Positions 12,990-25,869 are shown, counted from the first letter of the stretch. The stretch: 64,000 bases of DNA from Numida meleagris (GCF_002078875.1 NC_034410.1:82465258-82529257); one strand, 5' to 3'. A program made the numbers and translations. Notes: generated from the letters alone by a model not told the origin.

Positions 12990-13420
12990 TACTCTCTCAC
13001 TCCTCCTCCTCAAAAGAGCATGAGGAGAAAACAGTGCAAAATGTAAAGCACACAGGCTGAGATAAGGACAGGGAGATCACTCACAAATTACCATCACAGC
13101 AAAACAGCCTCAGCGTAAGGGAGATTAATATAATTTATTGCCTACCGATAACAGACTGGAGGAGTGAGAACCAAAAGCAAACTAAAATCACCTTCCTCCC
13201 CATTCACCTTCTCCTACCTCCTCCCTTGCTGGGCACCACAGGGGAACACGGAATAGGGGCTGCAGTCAGTCCATAACACTTTGTCTCTGCTGCTCCTCCA
13301 TGGTCACTCCACATGGGGCCCCTCCTTCCCAATCTCACCTGTGCTTCCCACAGGCACAGCTCCCCCAGTCCCACCATGGGCCACGGCTCCGGCCAACTCT
13401 GTACTGATTCTACCAGTATG
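12990..13420. mobile_element. Diverged avian ERV-derived repeat (LTR-type)
   Basis: The block contains the phrase gataaggacagggagatcac followed by an ‘acaaattacc…cacagcaaaacag’ segment. Next come an ‘attaatataatttattgcc’ segment, a run of ‘agtgagaaccaaaagcaaac’ type, a C-rich stretch with ‘cacctcctccc’ character, and ‘cagtccataacactttgtct’. That order is characteristic of a very common bird interspersed repeat that I associate with endogenous retrovirus LTRs. It is GC-richer than its surroundings and clearly degraded, and neither end shows clean TG/CA or a target-site duplication. Family and strand are not assigned. The identification is from memory of the motif order and should be checked by a repeat search. 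Confidence 0.55.
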
Positions 13421-14954
13421 AATCAGCTAGATTTAGCCAAAACATTGATCACACCGGTATTTTCTATGAGGTGAAATGAATGAACTGCTCTGTTTGGTGC
13501 AATACCTCATCATGACTTTACAACAACATCAGTCCATTAAATTTTATCATTCCTGAATGCAAAAGCATAACTGTCTACAGAAAGTAACCACCACCGCACC
13601 TTGACTGCATTAATACTTCACAGAAGTGGGGAAAGGTCACCTGATAAAAAAACATTCTAAGCTGGCCTACAAGGAAAAAGAATACATTTATGTATTCTCT
13701 TGGTCAAAGCATAAGCTCACCATTTGATTGCAACTCACTTGATAGCCATCTGCCTGTATTTGTATAGGAGTCCTTGAAGAATCAGAGGAAAAACAGCAGA
13801 AAGAAAACAGAGCAACATAAAACAAACTTTGAGACATCTTGTGAATACTCAAGTAGTAGAAGTAGTGAAAATGATTAATGGTATAGAATCAGCACACAAC
13901 AGCACCGCGGAAGTAAGATAGCTGGGTGTTAGAAAGCAGGGCCATTAGCAAACAAGGTGAAACAACCATGAAAACACTGGTTGCTGAAGGACGAGGTAGT
14001 GAAAAACAAAACAAGTTACTGCTGCCTGTAACACCTGGTACTAAAAAGCCAGGCAGTGGGCCAACATGCTGATGAGAAAGAGCAAGGCACAGTAATTATT
14101 CCTCCCCTCTCATGAAAAACCATCAGGGTTAAACTTAGGCAGAACAAAAACCATATTCTGTCGATGGAGTACAATGCGATCAGCTCAATATCTAAACCTA
14201 GCTGTCCACTATGCACTTGGCAATGGAAAAAAAAAAGATCACAAGGCATTTTGCAAATTATTGCAAGGCTTTTTTTTTCCCCTCTCCAAACAACATTTAA
14301 ATAGAGAACATAGAGACTGAAAGTATAATTCCCCATTTTAAAAGTCCTAAAATCTAGATGAATAGCTGTGAACTCAGGGAAGTTCTAAATTTGGGCTCAT
14401 CTGCTGAGCAAAATTCAGATCTGGAAAACAAAACGTGAGTGCTGCCTCAGTTATGTCATTTCAAATTCTTTTCGAAAGCACATCACATAAATTTCCCCTA
14501 AAGTGAATTCAAACAATCATTCTTTTCTTGCATAACCGGTCAATAAAATCTAATATACTTAAGCACCTTCCTTTCAGTTCTCGTCCTGAAAAAAAAATTC
14601 TAGATGCAAAAAAAATGGAAGGGATATAGCTACATTTTGCTATGATGGCAGTCAGACCAACTACAATTCACAACAGACTGACTTCTTGGTTGTGGAGACA
14701 GCTAATGAAGATTTAGATGACTGTAAAATAAACTGCACCTCATATGAATGCAGAGAATGGAGAAGCTGCCCTTTCCCACAAAGGTTTTATATCTCATGCA
14801 CAGTCCTCCATTTAATGTCGTATCTGAAGTTGCCATATGCTTTTCACAAGTCTGCTGAACTCACCTCAGACATTACAAACACCATAGTCATTGCACTAAA
14901 GGTAAGCTTCCTATGAAATACGCAGTGCCTTTAATGGCCTTAAGTTACATGTGC
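13421..14954. other. Unique-looking non-coding DNA, no gene seen
   Basis: An open frame of about 109 codons (14590-14917, plus, no clear ATG start) ends just after a splice-donor-like AAAG|GTAAGC at about 14897-14905. The predicted residues show no known domain. An opposite-strand open frame (14016-14336) is also featureless. No repeat recognised. Confidence 0.5.
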
Positions 14955-15179
14955 CAGGTGAGGCTCAGATTGGATATTAGAAAAAATTTTCTCTCCAAAC
15001 AAATTGTAATGCACTGGAACAGGCTGCCCAGGGAGGTGGTGGAGTTGTCCTTGGAGGTGTTCAAGAAACGTGCGAGTGTGGCACAGAGGGACATAGTGGG
15101 CATGGTGGAGATGGGTTGGCAGTTGGACTAGATGATCTTAGTCGTCTTTTCCAACCTTAATGACTCTATGATTCTATTT
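14955..15179 (+). mobile_element. CR1 LINE fragment, 3' end
   Basis: The sequence follows the CR1 3' untranslated consensus: ‘ggatattagaaaaaatttt’, then ‘cactggaacaggctgccc’, then ‘gttggactagatgatctta’, ending in the CR1 tail repeat ‘tgactctatgattctattt’. It is 5' truncated, as most CR1 copies are. The open frame across it (14913-15131) is untranslated-region sequence, not a protein. It abuts a second CR1 in the opposite direction at 15180. Confidence 0.92.
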
Positions 15180-15370
15180 CATAGAATCAGATAATGGCTT
15201 GGGTTGGAAGGGACCTCGAGGATCATCAAGCTCCAACCCCCCTGCCACAAGCAGGACCACCAACCTCTACATCTAATATACTAGACCAGGCTGCCCAGGG
15301 CCCCATCCAACCTGGCCTTGAACACCTCCAGGGATGGGGCATCCACAGCCAGATGTTGTGGATGCCCCAT
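15180..15370 (-). mobile_element. CR1 LINE fragment, minus strand, joined tail to tail with its neighbour
   Basis: It starts catagaatcagataatggc…, the reverse complement of the CR1 3' tail, and continues through ‘ttgggttggaagggacctc’ and ‘ccaggctgcccagggcccc’. Its 3' tail fuses directly to the tail of the plus-strand copy, with no base between them. At its truncated 5' end the sequence folds back: a 14-base arm (15334-15347) is repeated as its exact reverse complement at 15357-15370 after a 9-base spacer. Confidence 0.92.
15334..15370. repeat. 14-bp perfect inverted repeat at a CR1 5' end
   Basis: The left arm ATGGGGCATCCACA and right arm TGTGGATGCCCCAT are exact reverse complements, separated by 9 bases. 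Both arms are CR1 3'-region sequence in opposite orientations. The right arm marks the end of CR1 similarity. Confidence 0.95.
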
Positions 15371-18300
15371 TGTTTTATTTGGCAGAAGCGACACCTAACC
15401 TTTAACACAAAATGACTTAAACAGAATAAGTTAAGCTCAGTGATCTCCTCTTACGCTACTCAGATGACACTTTTCTTGTTATAGGTGTACATACTACAAT
15501 CTACCACTCATTCTGTTTTCACCAACCAACTCTTGTCTGTTTTCTAGGATGTATACAAATAGGTAATAAAGATTTTTTAAAAGGTATGCTATTGATCATT
15601 GACAGCAATAGCTTTGGAAAAATCATACCAACTTTAATATCTAAGAAGGCTTTAAAATAGTCTTACTGTATAGGCATTATGGAAATATTTGCTTCTTATG
15701 TGCAACCCAGTAGCTTACCTTTTTCATTTTTCCTAACTCAGTTTTAGGCAGGCCTCCCTGCTAGTGCAGCACAAAGCAGCACCCTGATCAGTGACTGGAA
15801 CAGTCACAATTACTTTGCCTGCTTTTATGCTCTTCTGAAAGTTTTTTAGGTCCCTTAATGGTAAAGAACTCAGCTCTCCTTATGACCTCTTCCTCTCTGA
15901 CCTTCACTTAGCTTCACGTGCTTACTCCAAGACCACAGTTCACAAGATCCACTGCTAAAAAAAGAGGTCTTTAAAGATTTTGCTAAGACTATAGCCACAC
16001 ATTATGGAATTTGCTCCTTAGAAATTTGCCCCACTCTAAATGCTTGCTTTATATATATATTCAGGAAAATACAATTTTCTGAAAAACAGGAGGAAAAAAA
16101 AACAACTACTCCAAATAGTTTTCCCCCTTCTGCATGTTCATGTTATATGAATTCATAGGAACAAAATGAGGCTGCAATCATATATTCCTTATTTCTGCAC
16201 TAGATCTATTTTAATACCAATAAAACGTGCAAAAAATAGATATTGAAGAAAAGAGGACATTAAACCAAACGTTAATAGGCACAGACTCTCTTGGCTTTAA
16301 AACCAAAACTGAAGAGTTCTTAATAAAAACAATCTTCTCTGTTGCAGCTGTTCATGATTCAGATCCTGAGCTTTCTCTTCCTCTTACGCAGACCATACAA
16401 TAGAGGGAAGCTAAGAGGCAAAGTCCAGGGCTGTTAGTAATGGTAAGCATCTCATTTTGTTTAGTATCCTGCTCCACGTTGCCCACACACTACACAGTAC
16501 CCATCTTAAAATGGAAGCACTTCGTTTGATGTGAAACTGGAAATTACTGTTCTTATTAAATAGCTATTTTTAGCCTGTACTGAAGACCTGACAGTTTGCC
16601 CTTTCTCCAGAGAAGAGGATATCTGAACAAGTAAGAACTAGTAGGTGTTACAAGGCAGCTGGGATGAAGTGTCCTGTGCGAGCAAACATACCAGCACAGC
16701 CCAGCAGGCTCAGGAAGCAGGCACAGACCATCACACCCGTGCTGCATCCAGCCTCTAAGGTACCCTTTCTTGGCCAGTACACTCAGGTTGCTGCAGAGGA
16801 AAGCTCCTGAAATATGCCCCCACACCATCCCTATCCCTTCTCCAGCCTCTCTCTAGCATCTGTCCTGCTGTTCTAACATCACTTAACACTCGCAGACTGA
16901 TTTCCCAACACGAGGAACACATGCACTCATTTCTGTTTTGCTTTTATAATCACTCCATCAGAAGAGATCTTTCTTGTTTATATTTTATATGCTTTAATAG
17001 TAAGCAGATGTTTCTTCAACACTGCTGGAAAGGCAGCATTTCTTGCAGTTAGAGACCCTTCAGTGGTTACAGAACACTGTGACTGCGCGTTCTCAAGGGG
17101 AATGTTTCCACTTGAGCCTAATTCAGCCCTAATCCTACCTAAACCTTGTGTTGCTTCATAATTTTTCTATAGCTGTCACTTCTATAAATTAGAAGTATTG
17201 AACCATGAACCATGATTAAGGAGAATTTATCTGTATTTATGTAGCTGACAAAAATTATATGCCATTTCCTTGGGAGTTTATCTTTTTAAACACTGAGATT
17301 TGAAGGATAATTATTCAGAGGCACAAAAGACAGAAAAGGCTTTGCTGCATAAGGACTTGTTTGAAAACTGCCACAGCACTTCAAATTTAGTGCAGATCTT
17401 AACTCTCCGAGCCTTTGAATTGGCTTGGATATCTGAACAATGGTTTTGTTTTAAAAAATCTCTTAATTTCTGGTTTTGGAAAGTGCTTTCTCAGCAGGTA
17501 AGGAGAACAGCGCAACAGTGAAAGTTCCCGTATTTTGGAAACTGTTGCTAGCAGTGTGAGTTGCTTGGGAGGATTTCCTTTCACCTTGGTGAAAATGCAA
17601 GTATGGCTATATCTATCTTATAGCTTATGGCTGTAAAACAGCTTCTTTTGGATCCTGAATTAGTACATCCTTCAAGTCTGGTGAAAAAAAGCTATTTTGA
17701 CACAGCTCTATTCTATTGTCTGTCATAGAAGAGTCCTTAGCCCCATTTGGCTTCAGATTGCTTGCATAAAATAGTGCTTCCTCAGCCCACAGCAAGAGCT
17801 GCAATTTTCCATGGCAAAGGTTTTCACAGCAGTCCTGGCTCCAGGTATTGCCAGGTTCCCTGTGCCAGTCCACCCCACAGCTCAGCTATATCTGGATAAA
17901 ATCACGCAGTTCTGCCACAAGCTGATCTGGCTTTGAAGTGTCTCTATTTTAGGCAGATTATTTTTTTTTAAAGAGCAACCAAGGCTATAGATGAAAGTAC
18001 ACTTGGAGACAGAGAAGGGTAAGAGCAGCTTGCAATGAGGTGCAGCAACATTTATGCCACTCTGCCACACAAAATGATGTCAAACTGTGACCCCAAAGTC
18101 TCAAGAAGTGGGGGCACTACCAAGTAATCCACTGCATTACATCGGAATCATACACCACCTTCAGATAGGGCTTGATTTGGATCTAAACCAGATAGCTTCC
18201 AACAGGCATTCTGGAATGGCAGCTGAATGCCTAATACCAGAATTGTTACTCTGGTAATGCTAGTCTTTTAAAACCTGAGCAACCTAGACATATCCGTCAC

Positions 18301-19218
18301 AAAGTGATAAACACTTCAACCTTTCATTCGTATTCACAGTAGCAGTTTCTTGATTTCTAAGGCAATTTTACACACAGGAAAGCATTTTGCTGCTTCCATT
18401 TTAATCATTCCACACTCACACCACCAAAATAATCTGAAGTTTAGATGGATATTAACATACAAACTTACAAACATTTTTTTACGTGGACAAAGGCATCTCT
18501 GCATAAGGTGAAAGGAATGCTTGCATTGAACATAAAAACATAACATCCTCCTTCTGCACTTTGCACTGTACAACTGAACAGTATAAAGAGAATCTGTTCT
18601 GGCATCTATTCCAGCTGTGCTCTTTCTGCTGTGCAGAGAAAATTTACAGTATGGTAACCTCTCCCTCTGTCTCTGCCTCCCTTAATCTTACAGAAAGATG
18701 AAACATACGTACATTTTTCATTTCATAACCCTGGCAAGTTGAAAAAAATTTCCAAGTTATTCCTATTTTTCTCAAATACAATGCTATTTCTACACCCAAA
18801 CAGTTTTTTGAGGAAAAACTCTTATTTATCATTTTGCCAAAAGAATAATTAAGCTAACATTTTAGATGTGAAACAGTTATCAGATAGACACTGAGGCCAA
18901 GGAAATACCACATGAAGAAGGCCAAAATGCGTTAATTCCTCTAGTGCTTCCACAGCTGCACCTAAGGCTCTACTCGGCCAACAGTGGGCTTCAAGCAACA
19001 GCATCAAATCACTGCAATGTCAAGTAAGGTGAATTCATCAGTGGGAGTGTCCTACATGAGAAGGCAACCTCAAGCTGCAATAGAAAATCCCGCTGAAGCA
19101 TCCTTTCCAAGAACTGCTAGATGCCTGTCTGAAGGAAGAAAGAAAAATAAGAGGTAAGGAATTGGTTGCAAATTGAAAAAGATAGGGATCTCCTGTTAAA
19201 AAAAGGACAGAGATCTCC
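15371..19218. other. Unique-looking non-coding DNA, no gene seen
   Basis: AT-rich, with a short (TA)n at about 16051-16060 and scattered A/T runs. Splice-donor-like GTAAGG and GTAAGC sites (about 16442 and 17498) have no supported exon. Open frames such as 16556-16828 (minus) and 17300-17521 (plus) show no domain. Confidence 0.6.
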
Positions 19219-19676
19219 TAGAAGGAGTCCAGTGGAGGGCCACAAGGATGATACAGGGCCTGGAGAATCTCCTATATGAGGAAAGGCTGAGTAACCTGGG
19301 TCTGTTCAGCCTGGGGAAAAGAAGACTGAGAGGGTATCTAATAAACGTTTATAAATACCTAAAGGGAGGTGGGTGGCAAACAGATGAGGTCAAGTTCTTC
19401 TCGGTAGTGTGTAGTGATTGGATAAGGAGTAACGGCCTAAATCTTGAACATAGGAAGTTCTCTATTAATATGTGGAAGAACTTTTTTACAATAAGGATGA
19501 TGGAGCACTGGAACAGGTTGCCCAGAGAGGTTGTGGAGTCTCTTTCTGCGGAGATATTCAAGACCTGTCTGGACACCTACCTGTGCGACCGATTGTAGGG
19601 TGCCTGCTTTAAAAGAAGGATTGGACTTAATGATCTCCTGAGGTCCCTTCCAGCCCCTGCAATTCTGTTGCATTCT
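19219..19676 (+). mobile_element. CR1 LINE fragment, ORF2 end and 3' UTR
   Basis: It runs from ‘tccagtggagggccacaagg’ through ‘ctgttcagcctgggga’, ‘aaagggaggtgggtggc’ and ‘gcactggaacaggttgccc’ to the 3' end ‘gatctcctgaggtcccttcc’. Order and spacing follow the CR1 3' region without large gaps. It is 5' truncated. The open frames at 19248-19598 (plus) and 19349-19673 (minus) are shadows within it. Confidence 0.93.
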
Positions 19677-22600
19677 TCAACAAGTCACAGCACTGCTGCT
19701 TATAATATAATCCATTCCTTCTAGAAATAAGGGTACTGTATTTCCTGGTCTAATGCCTCAGGGAATAGTTGTGTTTCATTCGAAAACTGAGGCGTGCTAC
19801 TGCAGTTCTTATGATGTATCTGTGAGAGAGTACTGTGCATTTTCTCCTACATTATTCTTTGTAGCCATCTCTGCAGTAAAGCAGCTTCATTAGCAGAGAC
19901 TTCAAAAGACTCTCTATCACATAAAATTCCTCCCCCCAACCTTACTCTTGCTGTCTGTAAGCCTTGACACTTGTGCAAAGTTCTTCCTGAAAACAAGTGC
20001 TCCCATTATTTGCCTTCTTGTTTTGCCTCTTACCTGCTCTATTTATTTTTGTCTAAGCAAAGGATGGTTTAAAGTCAGCTCTCGGGCAGTTAGATCCTAT
20101 GGTGAATGGAAGTCACAGACACAGAGATTAGAGAAATAAAACCTTTATCCTAGCTTCCCTTAAAAGGTCAGCTTTCAAACAAATTACAAATGTCGCAGAT
20201 TTTTGTACTGCTCATTTTCAACCCAGTCATATTTTCAAAACTATTTATATAAGAAACATTCTCAAACAGATTTTTCCAATGATGGATGATAAGGATTCTG
20301 CTTGTTTTGTGAAGGATGTCTGATGAGCAAAGGCCTGTCTGTGCAAAAACATTATGATGATCCATGGATACAAAAATACATGCCCAGAAAATCCAATTTC
20401 AGCTGCTAGCAATGCTACACTGCCTCAGAAACTGACCTCTGCACCGCTGTGTCCAGGAACATACACCACTCTGGACACAGGAGGTGTGAGCTGCAGAAAG
20501 CAGTAGCACGTACAACAACCTATAGGACACTTCAGAAGGGGTGCCTAGAAAATCCAGAATACACTTGCCCTTCACATCTCTAGAGGATGCTTCCAGTATA
20601 AAGTTACTGCACACTACCTCCCTGAAATGACTGGTAGTGTTAAAAAACTTCCTTCCGCATGCTGGTACCACAATAAGCCTATGCTTGAGCTAGACTAACT
20701 ACTGAAAGGGATAAAAGTCTGCTGCCTTGCCTAAACACAAGCCTGAGGAAGGATTATTTTTCTTCACTGTAAGAGGCATGGCAGCCTTTGGCAGCAGTCT
20801 GCCCAAATTAGAGAGGTGGGCTTTAAACTGAAGGATGCGGGACATGGGATCTAAAACGGCAATGCTCAGACACTTCATGTCCATGCAGACACATTTTTAA
20901 CATAATGCTTTGATTCTTTCTGCTAAGAAAGCAACATAGCAGCAGTGATATTTATGGTTTAACCTTTTCTAATAATTGCATTGCTTCCTTTTCCATGTCC
21001 ACTAAAATATACTTTTTATTATTAATTTGCTTATACACTTGGTATTATATCTGATGCAACACAGATGACTGCAAACACATATGGTCCAAAAACCTACCTT
21101 CACTTTCTCAGTATGTTTTCTAGAATCACGTTCCCCAAGTGCATGAATTAGGGTGAGTTAAATATTTGTTTGCATATCTCATCAATATTGCCTACCAAAT
21201 GAACATGTGCCACAGTCACTCATTGATTTTCCCTTTGGTTATAATTAGGAAAAAGCTCATCATGTTATCATCCTCTGAATATCCAGACAGCTTCAAAGAC
21301 CAAGCTATTGTTTTTTTCTGGAATTGTTCATCTCCACATTAAAATGAAACCATTAAGTAATGTTTAAGGGGGAATCAACTATCACTAACATCAAGGCAAA
21401 CAACATTTTCACTATTCTTTTAAAAGAAAACCACACAGCTTACTGAAAAGGAAACTTTGTGTTAAGCAAGTCTTCACAAAAAGACAGCTTGGAATGTATA
21501 AATATGCTGCTACAGGATTTTACACAACTAATTGCTCCTTTTTCTTACTTATATTAAAACCCATTTTCCAACACAGACTAAAAAGAAATGTGGTCAGTAA
21601 ATCTATATATTTATTAAAAAAATGCATGTCATGTACCATTTCTACCACACCACACTCTATGTACTGCCTACATCATCTACTGATACACACCATGCCTATA
21701 TGCAAACAGACCTATCCTACAATACATTCTTCAGTAACAGTAGTAAGATCTCTACCCCATCATAATATCCTCAACAGCACAGCATCAAGATGGTCTCAAA
21801 AACTAAACTGTACACAAAGATACAATGAACAGAAATGCTACCTACAGTATTTCTGTCAAGCACTGTCTATTAGGTAGGACAGTCAAGTTCAGTTCCTAGG
21901 GGTTTCAACTGAAAAACGCTACCTCAAGCTTCCTCTGGTCTAGAAAACTGGAAACTTAGATATATTGATAGGGTAGGGCTTATCAGCAATACTGTTCTGT
22001 GTACAGACAGAATGAATCCAAGGGATAAGTGTAAACAAAGTAGAACTCCAATGGGAAGCTGAGAAGGAAGGAGAAAACAGGAACTCAGAAAAACAAAGCT
22101 CATATTCCAGTTTAGGTAGGCAAGCTGAGACCTCTAGGTTCTTTGTGAACAGTCACAAATTTGGTCCATCCCTCAGAGCTGTAGGGGTAACCAGCAGTCC
22201 CCAAGCTCCACTCACCACTGTTCAGACTGGGAGAGGTACAAAATTTCAGAAGGGCTGTGCCCTTGTCACTGAGGAATGTACAGTTTCTAAAGCACCTATT
22301 ATCTTCTTGGGATAACATTTCTTCTCTGAAGATGGATTGAGAGGTTCTCCAGCTGCACCTTCTGCTGCTTCCAAGTAAGAAGAATTTCAAATTTCAAGAG
22401 CTACTCGTATATTGGCTTGATCTCACTTATCAGTTAGATAATCCCCAAGTTACTCAACTTCCTCGCAGCATCCCCAACACAGTCTGTGGCAGTTTCACAT
22501 GCAAAGTGGCATTCTACATCCTTCCTACAGAGAGCGTGGAACTCTCCCCTTTCCCTCCCTTTGCATGGGCCAGAGCTCCTTAACACAGTCAGAGCAAGTT

Positions 22601-23672
22601 TCATCTAACAAATAAACCAGACACATTGATCTCACCTCCTCATTAGCAAACAGGAACATTGCCTCCCATTTGATAACGTATCTGTGTTTTTATTAAAAAC
22701 TCCCCAGGTGACAGATAGACAACATCACTGTTCCTCAGAGAGACTTGGACCACAATTCTCCCTACTCACCAGTAAGTGTCAAGACTAAGAAGATTATTCA
22801 GGGCTTCAAGTCACTGACTCTGGCACTTACTTCTGCATATTTCTTTATCTTTTGCTATCTTACCAGTGCTTTCACTGGTAAGTTCAAGGAAGGAGCTCAC
22901 TGATGACAGCGACAAGGGTACGCAAGAACACTTCCATATGAAGAAAGGATAACAGATGACAGGCAAAATAGAAAGTGACCTTCTTTCCATTTCTGGTTAC
23001 TTGACCACAACATCAGTCCTTTTACTGTTTATGACCAACAGATTGATCTCCCTTGTGACTGAAGCATCTGCCTGAACCATTTTAAGATGTCAAAATCTAC
23101 CCAGCCACAGATACAATTAAGCCTAGCTATTTCAGAGAACAGCAAACCTTTGAACATTAAGGTCTCATAATATTTAGAAGTTTTGTATCCGAAACATACA
23201 ACAGCTTCTCATTTAATAATTGCTACAGATCTACACCTAATTTTCCATATGTATTCAAGAACAAAAATAAAGACGTATGTTTAATATCATACAACTTTGT
23301 TTATTCTGTTTCTGCATTCACTAAGATTTGTGATATCTGAACTCTAGCTACATTTCTTTTTTAAATGGCCAACATCATATCTTTCAGACTGCCATTTGTT
23401 TCCCAAAATTATTTCCATTGTCATGAACTTGAGATTTACAGCTGAAGCTGACAGAACTATTTCTGAGCATGATATAGCAAGGGAAGAAAAAAACAGTTCA
23501 TAAAGAAAAGCTGACTACTGCCTTAATAATTAAGAAGTTGCTACTTCACAAAAGCGGTGTAGGGATTTGAGAAAGTGACAAAGTCACGAAACTCATTTTC
23601 AGAGGCACTGGGCATATTAAAACTCACCAGAAATTGTATTTGACATTGGGAATGTCTTCATGACTCCCCCAA

Positions 23673-23695
23673 TTTTTTTTTTTATTTTTATTTTT
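23673..23695. repeat. T-rich simple repeat
   Basis: T runs interrupted by single A residues. Confidence 0.9.
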
Positions 23696-23848
23696 CTTAA
23701 AAACAGCCTGTGTTTCTCTGCCTGAGCTGATTGTCCCAGCAGTTTCATTTTCTGCTCACCTCAAGCTGATGTCACGCCACCCACCAGCTTTTTGCACTTT
23801 TCTTCAGTTTTTAAGACATAGGGTGCCAGTGTTTATAGTTCATCTGCC

Positions 23849-23863
23849 TTTTTTTTTTTTTTT
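23849..23863. repeat. T15 homopolymer
   Basis: Fifteen consecutive T. Confidence 0.9.
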
Positions 23864-25030
23864 CCTGTGGAGGAAGAAGGAATCATTATTTGTGAATTCT
23901 TTTATTTTGTCGCTTTACATAGTTATTATCCATTATCCAACCAAATTACAAAATAAATTGATATTGGTACATGCTTCATATTCAACATGATCCACATGCT
24001 GCTTGCTTGCTTCACTGCCTACAATGTTGGGTGTGTGCCAAAGGTAATCATGTGGTACCCTCTGACATTTTCATTCTGAATGAATCTGGCACAAATTTCA
24101 CATACTTAACACTTCATTTATTCATTGCAGATAACAGCCTGTGCTATCAGTCAGCTCAGTTACAAGGAAAGAACATTCAAAGACTGACTTCCCAAATCAT
24201 GAGGAATTGACATAACTCACTGTGTATTCTATATTCAGTTAAGCAAACAAAAGATTGAACACATCCACAAACACTTATTTACACAAAACATTTGCACGTT
24301 GAGGGCATCTCATTGGTACCTAACTGTTTATCTTAAGAGTTTTGCAACTTACTGCAATAACGAGCCTCCTCATGAAGGAGAATTCTCACTGGGGAATTTA
24401 ACAAAAAACCGACCTCGTTCAAATGCGCATCAATTTTTGCAAACAAGTCACAACACAGCAATATGCTCAGCACTGCACAGACATGTTCAAGTCTGAACAT
24501 GCGATTGCTCAGCTTCAGTAGCAAAAAAACTGCTGTGGGCCTGCCATGCAAAGTGGGAACAAACATAAGATCTACAAGCCCTCTAAATACTCTTGCTGGG
24601 CTTACGTGTGGCTCTACAGGAGCATGTGTGTTGTGTATAGCAGTGCAAGTGAAGCCACATGATAGGCAACACCTAAATAATCACAGTTCTCCTTTTCACC
24701 TCAGGAAACAGCTGGAGAATACAACCCAACCTAATGGATGGGATTAGCTCTTCAGCATGGCCAGCAGGGAAGCTGGTAATCACTGTTGGGTTGTACAGTA
24801 ATTTCCGCACTTTTGGTGAGATGCTGGCAAGCAAAGTGTGAAGTCTTGTACTGAATGGAAAGCTATGTATTTTCCTTAGCCATCTGCAAAGAGCCAGTCT
24901 CATTTTGCAGACAGGCCTTAAGAACTGTCTGAAAAGAGAAGTCACTGTGATATACCTTTATCAAGAACAAGCATTACAAAACAGGGATCTTTTTTAAGTG
25001 GTCATATTCTTTGCAACATTAAAAAGGTTT

Positions 25031-25070
25031 TACTAGATGCTGCCAAAGGTTACTAGATGTTGCCAAACGG
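25031..25070. repeat. 20-bp tandem duplication
   Basis: Two head-to-tail copies of a 20-base unit beginning tactagatg, with three differences between them. Probably replication slippage. Confidence 0.9.
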
Positions 25071-25539
25071 GGCAACTGTCCTCCGTGCATTTTGTTAAAT
25101 AAATGTAAATATAAGGTTGCAATAACAAGACTATATTCCCTCCCATTCATCCAAGTGCAGTATCAAAACAAAGAACACTTTTACAACAGACAAATGCAAG
25201 CAAGCAGAGAAAATATTGCTCTAGGAACTTAATTTTTGCATTAGCTCATCCTCACCTTTAAGCCTTCACTTTTCATGTGTGAATGTTTCCCACTGAAACA
25301 CTGCCATCCTATCCTCATCATGGTTTTGTAAAGCAAAGCTGAAATGAGGTGCAGCTCAACGGAAAATGCATTAAGGTTCACTGACCTCTTGAACAGGATC
25401 TGTATTAACAGGAGTCAGAAAATAAAAAGTAACTATTTATAATTCAGTAGGAAATAATATGACCTAAAGGAGAAAAATAAGAATTGCAGAGACCACCTTG
25501 TTCAAAAGAGATCAAGTATTTGCATAAAACTGATGAAAC

Positions 25540-25835
25540 TTGAACTCCAGCAGGTCCACCACACTGGGCAGCCTGTTCCATACGCACCATCCTCGGGTGA
25601 AGAACCTTTTCCTGATACCCACCTGACATTCCCCTGACACAGCTCCATGCTGTTCCCTCAGGCCCTGTTGCTGTAACCAGAGAGCAAAGCTCAGTGCTGC
25701 CCCTCCATTCCCTGGAGCTGCAACTGCCATGAGGCCTCCCCTCAGCTCCTCTCCTCTGGGCTGAACCAACCAAGAGACTTCAGCCACCCCTCATACATTT
25801 TCCCCTCCAGGCCCTTCACCATTTTTGTAGCCCTC
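25540..25835 (-). mobile_element. CR1 LINE fragment, minus strand
   Basis: On the plus strand it reads ‘ctgggcagcctgttccatac’, ‘gggtgaagaaccttttcct’, ‘ccagagagcaaagctcagtg’, ‘gccatgaggcctcccctcag’ and ‘cccttcaccatttttgtag’, the reverse complement of a CR1 3' region. The wording of the ‘agagcaaagctcagtgctgc’ part differs from that of the other copies here, so it belongs to a different CR1 subfamily. Both the 3' tail and the 5' part are missing. Open frames at 25444-25787 (minus) are non-coding shadows. Confidence 0.9.
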
Positions 25836-25869
25836 AAATGAACTGGTATATTAAATGAACTGGGATATT
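25836..25869. repeat. 17-bp tandem duplication beside CR1
   Basis: Two adjacent copies of a 17-base unit starting aaatgaactgg, with one difference, begin at the base where CR1 similarity stops. Confidence 0.9.

Larger units (their letters stand above)
19677..25539. other. Unique-looking non-coding DNA, no gene seen
   Basis: Mostly AT-rich, with T-rich simple repeats at 23673-23695 and 23849-23863. A 20-bp tandem duplication lies at 25031-25070. The open frame at 21494-21877 (plus, 127 codons) and the cluster at 24299-24945 on both strands have no recognisable domain. Minus-strand donor-like sites near 20030 and 21093 lack a credible exon. Confidence 0.55.

Noticed and set aside
14590..14917. 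Open frame of about 109 codons containing a splice-donor-like site near its end
   Set aside because: No domain, no clear acceptor, and no start methionine near the beginning. It stays possible but unsupported.
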